Shown here: in pieces, positions 44,011 to 52,710 of the stretch | Layout of the letters: every line of letters begins with the position of its first letter | How positions within the stretch are numbered: the stretch's first letter is position 1 | Assembly (NCBI GenBank): GCA_963834405.1 | Contig: CAWIBX010000006.1 | Coordinates: forward strand, 1 to 64,000 | Direction: 5' to 3' | Length of the DNA stretch: 64,000 nt | From: Bog-473 sp963834405 | GTDB taxonomy: Bacteria > Actinomycetota > Acidimicrobiia > Acidimicrobiales > RAAP-2 | The notes under the pieces: model-generated | Seen by the model: the letters and a program-made list of their open reading frames with translations, nothing else | The model's database searches: none | What the model was told of the DNA's origin: nothing | Position numbers and translations under genes: made by a program

Positions 44011-45502
44011 GTGTTGCGCACCAAGGTAGACCCTCAACCCACCTTGTGGGAAGCAATCCTGCCGCCCGAGTTCCTGGCCCTCCCACCAGGGCTCGCGCGG
44101 ATCGACCGCCTGCTCGACGACCCGGTTTTCTTCGATCCTTTCGTCCAGTTCTTTCACCCGGTGATCGGCCGGCCCTCGATCCCGATGGAGACATACCTGC
44201 GCATGATGTTTCTTGCGCTTCAGGTACCGGCTCGGCTTCGAGACGCTCTGCGCCGAGGTGGTCGACTCCTTGGCCTGGCGACGCTTCTGCCGTATCGGCA
44301 TCACCGATGCCGTGCCGCATCCGAGCACGCTGATGAAGATCACCACCCGTTGCGGCGAGGGGGCCGTCGACCAATTGAACGATGCCTTGCTGGCCAAGGC
44401 GAATGCGGCCCACGTGGTCAAACTCGACAAGGTGCGCGCCGACACCACCGTCGTCCCGGCCAATGTGGCCTACCCGACCGACTCGGGTCTGCTCACCAAA
44501 GGGGTGGCCAAGCTCACCAAGACCGTGCGGGCACTCCAGAATCTCGGTCTCGCCGGACGCACTCACTTTCGGGACCGCACCCGTTCGGTACGCCGACGCG
44601 CCCATCGGGTCGCGGCGTGGCTCAGGCGGCGCAGCGGCGAGGCCAAAGACGAGGTGCTGGTCTTGACCGGCGAGTTGGCCACCATCGCCGAGGCGAGCAT
44701 CAAAGACGCCCAGGTCGTGGCCAGAAACGCCCGCCGGGCGCTGCGCCGGGCCCGTGAGGGAGCATCGGGCAAGGCGAGCGCGCTCGTCGCCGTGCTCAAG
44801 CGCACGATCTCGGTGCTCGACAAGGTCGTGGCCCAGACCCGCACCCGTCTCAGCGGCGAGGTCCCCGACGGATCGACGCGCGTCGTGTCCCTCCACGACA
44901 CCGACGCCCGGCCCATCGCCAAGGGACGACTCGGGCGGCCCGTCGAATTCGGCTTCAAGGCCCAGGTCACCGACAACACCGACGGCATCGTGCTCGACCA
45001 TTGCGTGGAGATGGGCAACCCGCCAGACGCTCCGATACTCAGGGCCGCCATCGGCCGCATCAAGAAGAGGTTCTCCAAGGTGCCCAGAGCCGCCACCGCC
45101 GACCGCGGCTATGGCGAGGCCAAGGTGGAGGCCGAGCTCCACGAACTCGGCGTGCGACACGTTGCCATCCCGCGCAAGGGACGCCCTGGTCCTCAACGCC
45201 AAGCGGTCGAGTCGGCGCGACGCTTCCGCAAGCTCATCAAGTGGCGCACCGGATCGGAAGGACGCATCTCGCACCTCAAGCATTCCTGGGGCTGGGAGCG
45301 CACGAGGCTCGACGGCATCGACGGGACGCGCTCATGGTGCGGCTGGGGTGTCCTCGCGCACAACGCCACCAAGATCGCCGTGCTGATCGACGAGCGCGAA
45401 CAGAGCAGCAAGAATTCCGGTCCTTCTCCGAGGCAACGAGCGAGAACCTACGCCGGACCACCAGGACGCCCCCCGCCACCGACGCACCGAGTGCCCGCCT
45501 GA
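44011..45502 (+). pseudogene. DDE transposase (ISNCY/IS5-like), frameshifted
   Basis: The N-terminal part (LRTKVDPQPTLWEAILPPEF, HPVIGRPSIPMETYLRMMF) is in one frame. The rest (FRYRLGFETLCAEVVDSLAW, KVRADTTVVPANVAYPTDSG, ATADRGYGEAKVEAEL) is in another. The shift is in a TTT run near 44209, where removing one T restores continuity. Catalytic acidic residues lie in RADTTVV, DTDARPI and the C-terminal RISHLKHSWGWERTRLDG region. No terminal inverted repeats were recognised. Confidence 0.75.
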
Positions 45503-45688
45503 TCTCGCCCCGACCCTCTCTTGTCGCGCCCGCCGCCGGAAACGGCGGGAAAATGGGGTCAAAAGCGACCGGAGAGATAGGGGCGAGGGCCTATGGGCGC
45601 ACGCGGCGGTCATTCAGGACAGCTGGTGAAGCTCACCGGATCTACTTTGGTGAGTGGCGGGAGGGAACCTCCCCCTCCCGCTCTCGCA

Positions 45689-45722
45689 GAACCGTACGTG
45701 ACAGTCTCCCGTCATACGGCTC
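45689..45722 (-). ncRNA. Group II intron domain V
   Basis: On the minus strand the 34-base hairpin begins GAGCCGTATGACGGGAGACT and closes with CACGTACGGTTC. This is the catalytic domain V with its AGC-like triad region and bulge. The sequence is well conserved, so the ribozyme core may still fold although the encoded protein is damaged. Confidence 0.85.
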
Positions 45723-47108
45723 CCACAGACCGGCGTCGGGTGATCGAGACGAGCTGCCAGTGAGCGAAGAGCGTTGGCTGGCGCTGTTTAACACCGTCGA
45801 GCCATTGCCGTGCGCTGGCGGGCTTACGCCGCAGTCGCTTGAACTTCTGCATAGCCCATCGGACGAGATGCTCGTCGATGCGCCGCAGGAGGGAGAACAG
45901 CTCGGAGTGGTAGAAGACCCCGTAGTAGTTGATCCAGCCCCGCACCTGGGGGTTGATGGCCCCGGCGAGGCCGGACAGGTCCGTGGCACTGCGTCGTTTG
46001 AGGTGCCAGGCCCTGATCTGCTGACCTTTTGCCTTCTTCGCCGTGGCGCTCATGGCCGGCAAGAAGCTCACGAAGAAGCCCCTGCGACCGCGAGCGAGGC
46101 GCCCCCGGAAGGTGTAGCCGAGGAAGTCGAAGCAGGTGTGCTCGGCCGATCCTCGGCGGTTCGTGTCTTTGCAGTACACGATCTTCGTCTTGTCGGGATG
46201 CAACTCAAGGCCCAAGGCCCCAAGTCGGTCGGCAATAGCGGTCCGCAGCGCTCGGGCCTGGTCCTCAGTGTCACAGTGGACGACCCCGTCATCCGCGTAA
46301 CGTTCGAACGGGCAGCTCGGGAACTCCCGACTCATCCATCTGTCGAACGCGTAGTGCATGAACAGGTTGGCTAGCAACGGTGAGATCGGGGACCCCTGCG
46401 GGGTTCCCTTCTCTCGTGCGACGAGAGTTCCGTCCAACATCTGCATCGGGGCTTTGAGCCACCGATCGATGTAGAGCAGAACCCAACGCTCCTCGGTGTG
46501 GTGAGCGACCGCTTTGAGCAACGGATCATGGGGAACGCTGTCGAAGAAGGCCCGGATGTCAAGGTCGACAACCCAGTCCTGTCCCCACAGCAGCGCTTTC
46601 GGGCTGCGGCCAGCGCATCGTGGGCAGAACGCCCCGGGCGATAGCCATAGCTGTCTCGGTGGAAGATCGGCTCCAGCCTGTCCTCCAGCAGCATCGCTGC
46701 TGCGGTCTAGGCCACCCGATCGGCCGTATTCGGCACCCCGAGCGTCCTGACCCCGGCCCCATGGTCCTTCGGTATCTCCACCGCCCGCACCGGCCCCGGC
46801 ATGTAGCTTCCCGAGGACATCCGGTTCCACAACTTGTAGAGGTTGTCCCTCTCGTCGTTGCCGAACTCGGTGATGCTGACGGCGTCCACGCCCGGTGCCC
46901 CGTCGTTGGCCCGGACCTTCTCCCACGCCCGGAAAACCAGGCGCTTGGGAATGTCAAACGACTTCACCTTCTGCTTGGGTGCTTCCCTCTGCTCCTCCCC
47001 CGCAGGGTTGGCATCGGTATCACCCTGGTCTGCCCGGCCCCTTCGCTCCAGCCCCATTACAGGGCCTTCATCACTACTACGGGCCGGCCCGTCCCTGTGC
47101 CCCGCCAC
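45712..47108 (-). pseudogene. ltrA: Group II intron reverse transcriptase/maturase, interrupted
   Basis: The N-terminal frame from 47108 has FRAWEKVRANDGAPGVDAVS and GVRTLGVPNTADRVA, then a TAG at 46707-46709 where these proteins nearly always have glutamine (DRVAQ). The same frame resumes with LEDRLEPIFHRDSYGYRPGR. A second lesion, a frameshift near 46600, leads to WVVDLDIRAFFDSVPHD. The polymerase motif RYADDGVVHC, TPQGSPISPLLANLF and the maturase domain X (INPQVRGWINYYG) are intact. A two-lesion pseudogene is the simplest reading. Confidence 0.82.
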
Positions 47109-47283
47109 GGTACTCTGCCCCTTGCGGAGTCAGCCGCTTGGGGTCCTCCCTCTCGCAGCCAGGGGCCAACCTCACCCGTTTCGACTGGCTGTCGGTATCG
47201 GGGCGACAGGTTCTCCTGTTCCATGCCAGCGCCTGCGACGAGCTCACGCCACCTATACACCGGGCACCGCCAGGGCGGCACAC

Positions 47284-47724
47284 AGGCAGCCCCCTGACTT
47301 CGAGCGCATCCGTAAGGAGTGCTCTTCTCCCGAGGATCCTGAACTCCCCCGGTTTCGATGCCGTCGTTCTATTCTTTCGATGCGTCAGCAGTGGTTTACA
47401 CACGTTCGTCTTCTCGTCGCTCACCTGACCCGCTGACAGCGGGCCTTTTGCCGCAACGCTCACCACCCCGGCTCTTGACCGGCGCAGCTTGCGGTGGTTT
47501 GGACTCTCCGCCTGATCGGCGAGTCCGGAGGGCCAGCCTCCATCACCGGCACAGCACGTCTCGTTCTGGCGATCTTCTACATCGTCATCACTCCACTTTC
47601 AGGACACACTTCAGGGGGAAGTAGCTACGCCTCTTCCGAGACTCGCTTCGCTCGCTCGGGATCGGGGGCCCCTTCGGGGCAGTCGCCCACGCCCCAGTTG
47701 TGAGTCAGGTCCTAGTGTCGCCGA
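47284..47724. other. Gap upstream of the intron with a terminator-like hairpin
   Basis: No gene is supported. A CCCGCT-GAC-AGCGGG hairpin followed by CCTTTTG lies at 47429-47449 on the plus strand and looks like a weak intrinsic terminator. Group II introns of class C often insert beside such hairpins. The sequence from 47620 to 47665 (CTCTTCCGAGACTCGCTTCG) contains small GAGCGAG inverted repeats of unknown role. Confidence 0.4.
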
Positions 47725-49380
47725 GTGCCTGATGACCTGAGTACTCGCTATGGCGATCTGCTGACTGGCGTCTATGACTGCGTCGATCGCATCGTCCTCA
47801 ACGCCTACTTCCCAATGGGCCATAGCCCAGGCGGCTTCCGCACCTGGTGGCGGCGCTGGCGCGGTGGCGACGACGATCTCGACAACACCCATCTCATTCG
47901 CCTGGCCGGACGCTTCGCCCGTCGCGTACGCGGCTGGGCCAAGGCCAACGGCGTCCCAGTCGTCGATTGCACCGCAGGGCAGCGCAAGCATCTCATCGCC
48001 CGCGAGTACCTCGATGCCGGGCCGGCCCCGACGGGAGTATTCCTCGTCCTCGTCGCCCGGGCACCGGCGCCAGTGTGGAAGGTGACGCGATCGAATGCCG
48101 GCCGCATCGTGAACATCGAGAAGACCTCCCAATACGTGAACCACTACTCGTTCCACATGATGGATCCCACCTGGGGACACGTCACGATCAAGATGTCGGG
48201 TCACCCGCCCTTCGGCGCACAGGTGATCCTCAACGGCCACGAGTACGTCGCCGCCGCAGCCACCAGGGCGGGCGTCGGCTACAGGAAGGAGGGCAACTGC
48301 TTTACGGATATACCAGAACCAGCACGCCTCGCGCAGATCGCAGACACCGTGTCTCAGCCCGAGACAGCAGGGCGACTGCGCGAGGTGTGCGACCGATGGA
48401 TCTACTCGGCCTGCTTGTGCTTCGGGCTGGACCTGGCGGACCAACAATCGAGCTGCTTTTGCTACAACTACTCCATCTACCAGGTCGAGTACTCACGCAA
48501 CCTGCTGTTCGAAAGCGGTCCCCGCATGCAACGGGTCTTCGACGCCATCGTGGACCGCACCCGGTCGCGCCTCGACGTCAAGACGCTGAAGACGCTGTTC
48601 GGAGCCAAGGCCTGGCCTCACCGCGACCGAGCGGGCGGGCCACCTCGACTCGAAGCGGTGATCGGGACACCTACCTATGACCTCACCAACTTCAAGGTCC
48701 ACTTCGGACGCTTGACGTTGAAGGCATATACCAAAGGCGAACACGTGCTGCGCGTCGAGGCCATCTGTCACAACACCGTTGACCTGCGCTGCGGACGTGT
48801 GCTCGAACGCTGGGGATACGTGACCGAGCGCCTCTTGGACATGTCCGATCGCTTCTGCACCGGCCTCGACTGCGTCGACGTCGCCTTCATACCCGACGGA
48901 CTGCTCGACGAACTCCCTGTCCCTTGCCAGCTCGGGGCCAGCCGTGTCGGCGGCATCGACCTCAACAAGGCGCGGATCCGACATGCCCTCGCCGCTGCTC
49001 TGGCTTTGGCGGTGTCGCCCATCGGGTTCAGCGTCGGCGAGTTCACCGCCAAGGTCCGCACCATGACCGGACAGACCGACGACGACTACACCATCCGCCA
49101 GGGCGCCTACGACCTGCGCAAACTCCGGGCCAAAGACCTGGTACACAAACCGGAGCGCTCCCGTCGCTATCACGTTCCCCACGACGCCGCCCGCACCATC
49201 ACCGGAATCGTCACACTGCGCGACCACGTCATGGCCCCCGTCCTCGCCGGCATCCGCAGCCCCCGCCAAGGCCGCAAACCATCCACGTGGACCGCGGTGG
49301 ACCGGGACTACGAACAGGTCCGTATCGCCATGCAGACCCTCTTCAGTGACCTCGCCATCGAGACCCCGCTCGCCGCATAG
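47725..49380 (+). CDS. 551-residue protein of unknown function, mobile context
   Basis: The protein starts at a GTG and is intact. Recognisable blocks are HYSFHMMDPTWGHVTIKMSG, PPFGAQVILNGHEYVA, a cysteine-rich SACLCFGLDLADQQSSCFCY, and KVHFGRLTLKAYTKGEHVLR with RVEAICHN. The C-terminal YDLRKLRAKDLVHKPERSRR plus YHVPHDAARTITG looks like a winged helix. I have the impression that similar proteins are found as dispersed copies in soil bacteria and may belong to a mobile family, but I cannot name one. It is surrounded by transposases and an intron, which favours mobility-related function. Confidence 0.7.
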   Translation: MPDDLSTRYGDLLTGVYDCVDRIVLNAYFPMGHSPGGFRTWWRRWRGGDDDLDNTHLIRLAGRFARRVRGWAKANGVPVVDCTAGQRKHLIAREYLDAGPAPTGVFLVLVARAPAPVWKVTRSNAGRIVNIEKTSQYVNHYSFHMMDPTWGHVTIKMSGHPPFGAQVILNGHEYVAAAATRAGVGYRKEGNCFTDIPEPARLAQIADTVSQPETAGRLREVCDRWIYSACLCFGLDLADQQSSCFCYNYSIYQVEYSRNLLFESGPRMQRVFDAIVDRTRSRLDVKTLKTLFGAKAWPHRDRAGGPPRLEAVIGTPTYDLTNFKVHFGRLTLKAYTKGEHVLRVEAICHNTVDLRCGRVLERWGYVTERLLDMSDRFCTGLDCVDVAFIPDGLLDELPVPCQLGASRVGGIDLNKARIRHALAAALALAVSPIGFSVGEFTAKVRTMTGQTDDDYTIRQGAYDLRKLRAKDLVHKPERSRRYHVPHDAARTITGIVTLRDHVMAPVLAGIRSPRQGRKPSTWTAVDRDYEQVRIAMQTLFSDLAIETPLAA

Positions 49381-49412
49381 ACAACAAATCGTCGATCCTG
49401 CTTCGCAAGGCT

Positions 49413-49982
49413 CTAGGGCCGCCGGCCCATGAACGCGGCCAGCTGGTCGGCCACCGAAGCACCGGCCGCTGCCTCCTGCTTCGGCCCGAACGGGGCCTGA
49501 CCCTCGGGGCCGCGCAGGGCGTCGGAGAGAAACGCTTGCGCGAATTCGAGCAGCTGTGCCGCCACCTCGGGATCGAGGTCGGTTGGCTGTCCCGTCGCCT
49601 TGGCCAGGTCCCAGCCGTGGGTGAACGCATCGCCGGCCGCGATGTTGACGAACACGCTGCCCGGGACGTCACCGAAGGGGGGGTGCATGATCCGCTCCAT
49701 CGCGCCGTCGGCCGAGAAGGCCCGCACGGCCCGCGCCGAGCCGGCGTCGAACGCGTCGACGACACTGTCGGGTGTGAAGGCCGGGTAGCCATCCTCGGCG
49801 GGCGGGGTGCCCGTCTCGGCGATCGTGGCGAAGAAGGTGGTCCCGTTGACGATGTGGTCCACCAGCTCCTTGATGCTCCACGACGCGCAGGGCGTCGGGC
49901 CGCCCTCGAGCTGGTCGGGGGTCACGTTCGCCAGAACGCCGCGGGTCGATTCGAACGACTGGGCCAAGAGTTCTGCGGTCAT
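49413..49982 (-). CDS. DinB-like TIGR03086-type protein (mycothiol-related fold)
   Basis: The 189-residue protein has GPTPCASWSIKELVDHIVNG, where the histidine in a DH-x-VNG motif is the usual metal ligand, and AAGDAFTHGWDLAKATGQPT with the second histidine set. These define the DinB/mycothiol-dependent isomerase-like fold seen almost only in Actinobacteria. The ATG at 49982 is preceded by AGGAGC. The function is not established; family members are often stress related or thiol dependent. Confidence 0.82.
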   Translation of the reverse strand: MTAELLAQSFESTRGVLANVTPDQLEGGPTPCASWSIKELVDHIVNGTTFFATIAETGTPPAEDGYPAFTPDSVVDAFDAGSARAVRAFSADGAMERIMHPPFGDVPGSVFVNIAAGDAFTHGWDLAKATGQPTDLDPEVAAQLLEFAQAFLSDALRGPEGQAPFGPKQEAAAGASVADQLAAFMGRRP

Positions 49983-50069
49983 GCGGTTGCTCCTTCACTC
50001 GGGCACTCGGGCACTCGGCACGTCGGGCACTCGGGGGCGAGATGCCGTGCCGAATCTGCAACGTAGCGG

Positions 50070-50168
50070 ACCGTAGCCGGGGCCCTTGACGCCGACCACC
50101 TTGTCCTCGCCGTCTGCGTTCGACAGGGTGACCGACAGGTCGACCAGCTTCTGGCCGCCCTCACGGTG
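50070..50168 (-). pseudogene. Possible MaoC-like dehydratase C-terminal remnant
   Basis: About 30 residues (EGGQKLVDLSVTLSNADGED then VVGVKGPGYG) resemble the last strands of MaoC-type hydratases or dehydratases. No start or upstream part is found and the frame is surrounded by unrelated sequence. It ends about 160 bases from half-module F. The call is tentative. Confidence 0.25.
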
Positions 50169-50325
50169 TCGCGCTTGCTCACTTGCATAGGGCTGCGTAC
50201 GACACTCGTGATAGCCCGTCGATAGATTCCACCGATGAACCCTGTAGGTAACGCGACGGCCGATCGCGAAGCTGCACGTCAGCGGCTTGCGCCTTGGCGG
50301 ACGGGCTCGCGATTCCGAACTCCCG

Positions 50326-50495
50326 GGTGGAGGTGAAGGCACTCGAACCCTCGGCCTCTACATTGCGAAAGTGTGGCTCTCAGCGTTTTGACCAGGCCCT
50401 TTCCGAGGAGATTGCTGGTGGCGGCGTTGCGATCCCCCTCAGGTTCCCTCACGATCCCTCCCCTTCCCGCACGGTAAAGACACGTAAAGACACGC
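50326..50495 (-). repeat. att-like half-module F (right half)
   Basis: Similarity to the other modules begins exactly at GGTGGAGGTGAAGG (50326) and continues through the core to 50369. The inverted repeat region and two AAAGACAC sites (50476-50483, 50486-50493), 150 bases from the core, follow. The sequence to the left (AACTCCCG) is unrelated to the usual left arm. It complements half-module E, which stops after the same 11 bases at 42045. Confidence 0.68.
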
Positions 50496-50499
50496 TCGA

Positions 50500-50629
50500 A
50501 CAGAGTCGGATGATGGCCACGGACCGCACCCACGTCCGAGCGGCAGGCTCTTGCAACGCGGTGAATGGCGCTCATTCCGCCTTGGCGACGATCACGTTCC
50601 TCGGCGGGCGACAGGACATCATTGACCAC
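50500..50629 (-). pseudogene. Remnant of excisionase-like HTH gene, module F
   Basis: The frame keeps NDVLSPAEERDRRQ, the terminal helix of the excisionase-like protein. It then runs through degraded sequence into RVFTCLY over the arm sites. The HTH part is missing. Position and direction relative to the core match the other modules. Confidence 0.42.
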
Positions 50630-50687
50630 GATGCAGTGGTGCTTCGGATCGAGCGACGACCAACGACCACGCGGGGAACGGCGACCG

Positions 50688-51191
50688 TCATGGCTTCGTT
50701 GTTCCGACGAGAGGCTCGACCGCTCCTGGGCCGGGGGCGGCGCGAACGTTTCTGGCGTCTAGGCGCTCGCCACACACAGAGCACACCAAGACCGCGTTGG
50801 AGATATGGCCGCACGCCTTGTGGGTTACCTGGAGAGGTGGCCCGTCGGGTGCGGCGTAGCGGTCGCCCCACTGGCGCATGGCGGTGAGGACCGGCCACAG
50901 GTCACGGCCCTTGTCGGTGAGCCGATAGTCGTAGCGGGGCGGGTGATCGCTGTAGCGCACCTTCTCGAGGACGTCGGATTCGACCAGGTGGTTGAGCCGC
51001 TGGTTCAAGATGTTGCGAGAGATTCCCAGACGCTCTTGGAAGTCGTCGAAGCGGCTCACGCCCAAGAACACGTCTCGCAGGATCAGCATCGACCACCACT
51101 CACCCACGACCTCGAGGCACTGGGCCACTGAACAGTGCATGTCGGCGAAGCTCTTGTGTTCCACAGAATCCAGAATAGTGGGTTGCATCAT
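50688..51191 (-). CDS. HxlR-family transcriptional regulator (second)
   Basis: The protein of about 167 residues has CSVAQCLEVVGEWWSMLILR, VSRFDDFQERLGISRNILNQ and the wing PPRYDYRLTDKGRDLW. A C-terminal CxxCG segment (LVCSVCGERLDARNV) follows. It resembles the HxlR at 5856 along its length, including that unusual tail. It is divergent from the DHA2-type transporter, 28 bases away, and is likely its regulator. The ATG at 51191 was chosen because longer starts run over the transporter promoter. Confidence 0.86.
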   Translation of the reverse strand: MMQPTILDSVEHKSFADMHCSVAQCLEVVGEWWSMLILRDVFLGVSRFDDFQERLGISRNILNQRLNHLVESDVLEKVRYSDHPPRYDYRLTDKGRDLWPVLTAMRQWGDRYAAPDGPPLQVTHKACGHISNAVLVCSVCGERLDARNVRAAPGPGAVEPLVGTTKP

Positions 51192-51204
51192 AGAACGCAA
51201 TCCC
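51180..51204. promoter_or_regulatory. Possible HxlR operator at the divergent start
   Basis: GGGTTGC and GCAATCCC (51180-51204) form imperfect inverted arms around 10 bases, overlapping the HxlR start codon. Binding there would block both divergent genes. The repeat is imperfect, so confidence is low. Confidence 0.4.
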
Positions 51205-51218
51205 TTACAGTGAGTCTT

Positions 51219-52681
51219 ATGACGGAACTCACGCAACTGCTAGAGCGTCCCGGACCCTCCCCCACCAGGGCCAAGGCAGCCCCCCGCCAGGTGCTCGTCA
51301 TCACCTGCGCCGGAGTCGTCTTGGCCAGCCTCGACCTGTTCATCGTCAACGTGGCCCTTCCTCAGATCGCCCGGGACCTGGGGGCCTCGAACCTGGGCGA
51401 GCTGTCCTGGATCCTCAACGGGTACGCCATCGTCTACGCGTCGCTGCTGGTCTTCTTCGGACGCCTCGCCGACCGTTACCGCCGCGACCGCGCCTTTCTC
51501 CTCGGCGTGGCGATCTTCACCGCAGCGTCGGCCTCGTGTGCAGCCTCTACGAGCGTCGGGATGCTCATCGGCTTCCGCCTCATCCAGGCGGCCGGTGCGG
51601 CCCTGCTGACTCCGACCTCGCTCGGGTTGGTCCTCGCCTCCTACCCGCCCGAGCGCCGGCAAGGTGCCGTTCGCGCCTGGACGGCGGTCGGTGGGATGTC
51701 CGCGGCCGTGGGCCCGGTCGTCGGCGGCCTGCTGGTGGCCGCCAGCTGGCGGTGGGTCTTCCTGGTCAACGTGCCGGTCGGGGTCGCCGCCCTCATCGTC
51801 GGCTGGCGCCGGCTGCCGCATGTACCCGGTCACCCCAGCGAGCGGCCCAACGCTCTCGGGGCCGTGCTGGCCACCACAGGCGTGGCGGCCCACCCTTCGG
51901 GCTCGTGAAGGGCAGTGACTGGGGCTGGGCCTCACCCGCCATCGCCTGGACACTCGCCGCGTCTGCGGCGCTCCTCGCGCTCTTCGTGCTGCACTGCCTT
52001 CGGAGCCGCACTCCGCTCATCCATCCGTCGCTGTTTCGCTCCCGGAGCTTCACCGCGGCGTCGCTGGTCGCCATCTTCTTCTCCGCATCGTTCGCCGCGA
52101 TGCTTCTCTCGATCGTTCTGTGGGAGCAGGGCGCCTGGGGATGGTCGGCGCTGTGATCCGGGCTGGCCATCGCACCCGGACCGATCATGGTCCCCTTCAT
52201 CGCGTTCGTCGTGGCCGGCCGGCTCATGGCCCGCTACGGCCCAGCCCGAACCATGGCGCTGGGCAGCCTGGTCTTCGGCGCCGGCGTGTCGTGGTGGGCG
52301 CTTGCGATCACGGTCCAACCCAACTACGTCTCGGGGGTACTCGGCGGGATGATCTTGACCGGTGTCGGAGTGGGCCTCACCCTTCCGACCCTCATGGCCA
52401 CGGCCGCCTCCTCGCTCCCACCGCAGTCATTTGCCACCGGCACTGCGGTCATCAACATGATCCGCCAGACCGGCCTCGCCCTCGGCGTGGCCATGCTCGT
52501 GGCAGTGCTCGGCACCGCAGCCGGTCACGACAGCGCCGCACTTGACGGCTTTCGCCACGGTTGGTGGGTATCTGCCGCGATCTCCTACGTCGGCATCGTT
52601 CCCGCCCTCACCCTGCTCAGGCGCCCCGCACCAGCCAGTCCCACAGCCAGAGTCACAGCCACAGCCACAACCACAACCTGA
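51219..52681 (+). pseudogene. DHA2-family MFS drug transporter, frameshifted and with internal stop
   Basis: The first frame has the MFS start VLVITCAGVVLASLDLFIVN and VALPQIARDL, FFGRLADRYRRDR (motif A) and VGGMSAAVGPVVGGLL (motif C). Near 51890 a one-base indel moves the coding to another frame (FGLVKGSDWGWASPAIAW). A TGA at 52154-52156 then interrupts that frame before SGLAIAPGPIMVPFIAFVVA. The original 14-helix transporter would be about 485 residues. The C-terminus ends in a low-complexity Thr/Ala tract. Confidence 0.8.
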
Positions 52682-52710
52682 CCCGCTCATCCGAGACATA
52701 AGGAGACGTC

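Larger units (their letters stand above)
45650..47283 (-). mobile_element. Group II intron, degenerate ORF
   Basis: The 3' end has the hallmark domain V hairpin (45689-45722) followed by a domain VI stem (about 45651-45685). The 5' end is placed tentatively at 47283, where the minus strand starts GTGTGCCGCCCTGG, close to the GUGYG consensus. Intron-like structured sequence including GGAACAGGAGAACCTG precedes the maturase gene. The ORF is broken at two places, so the intron could move only if helped in trans. The 5' boundary is uncertain. Confidence 0.68.

Noticed and set aside
25052..46709. Genome-wide amber recoding to glutamine
   Set aside because: TAG ends several intact genes in the window and no suppressor tRNA is visible; scattered nonsense changes are simpler.
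47077..47466. 129-residue minus-strand frame upstream of the intron maturase
   Set aside because: It lies over structured intron and flanking sequence; such frames recur as artefacts next to group II introns.
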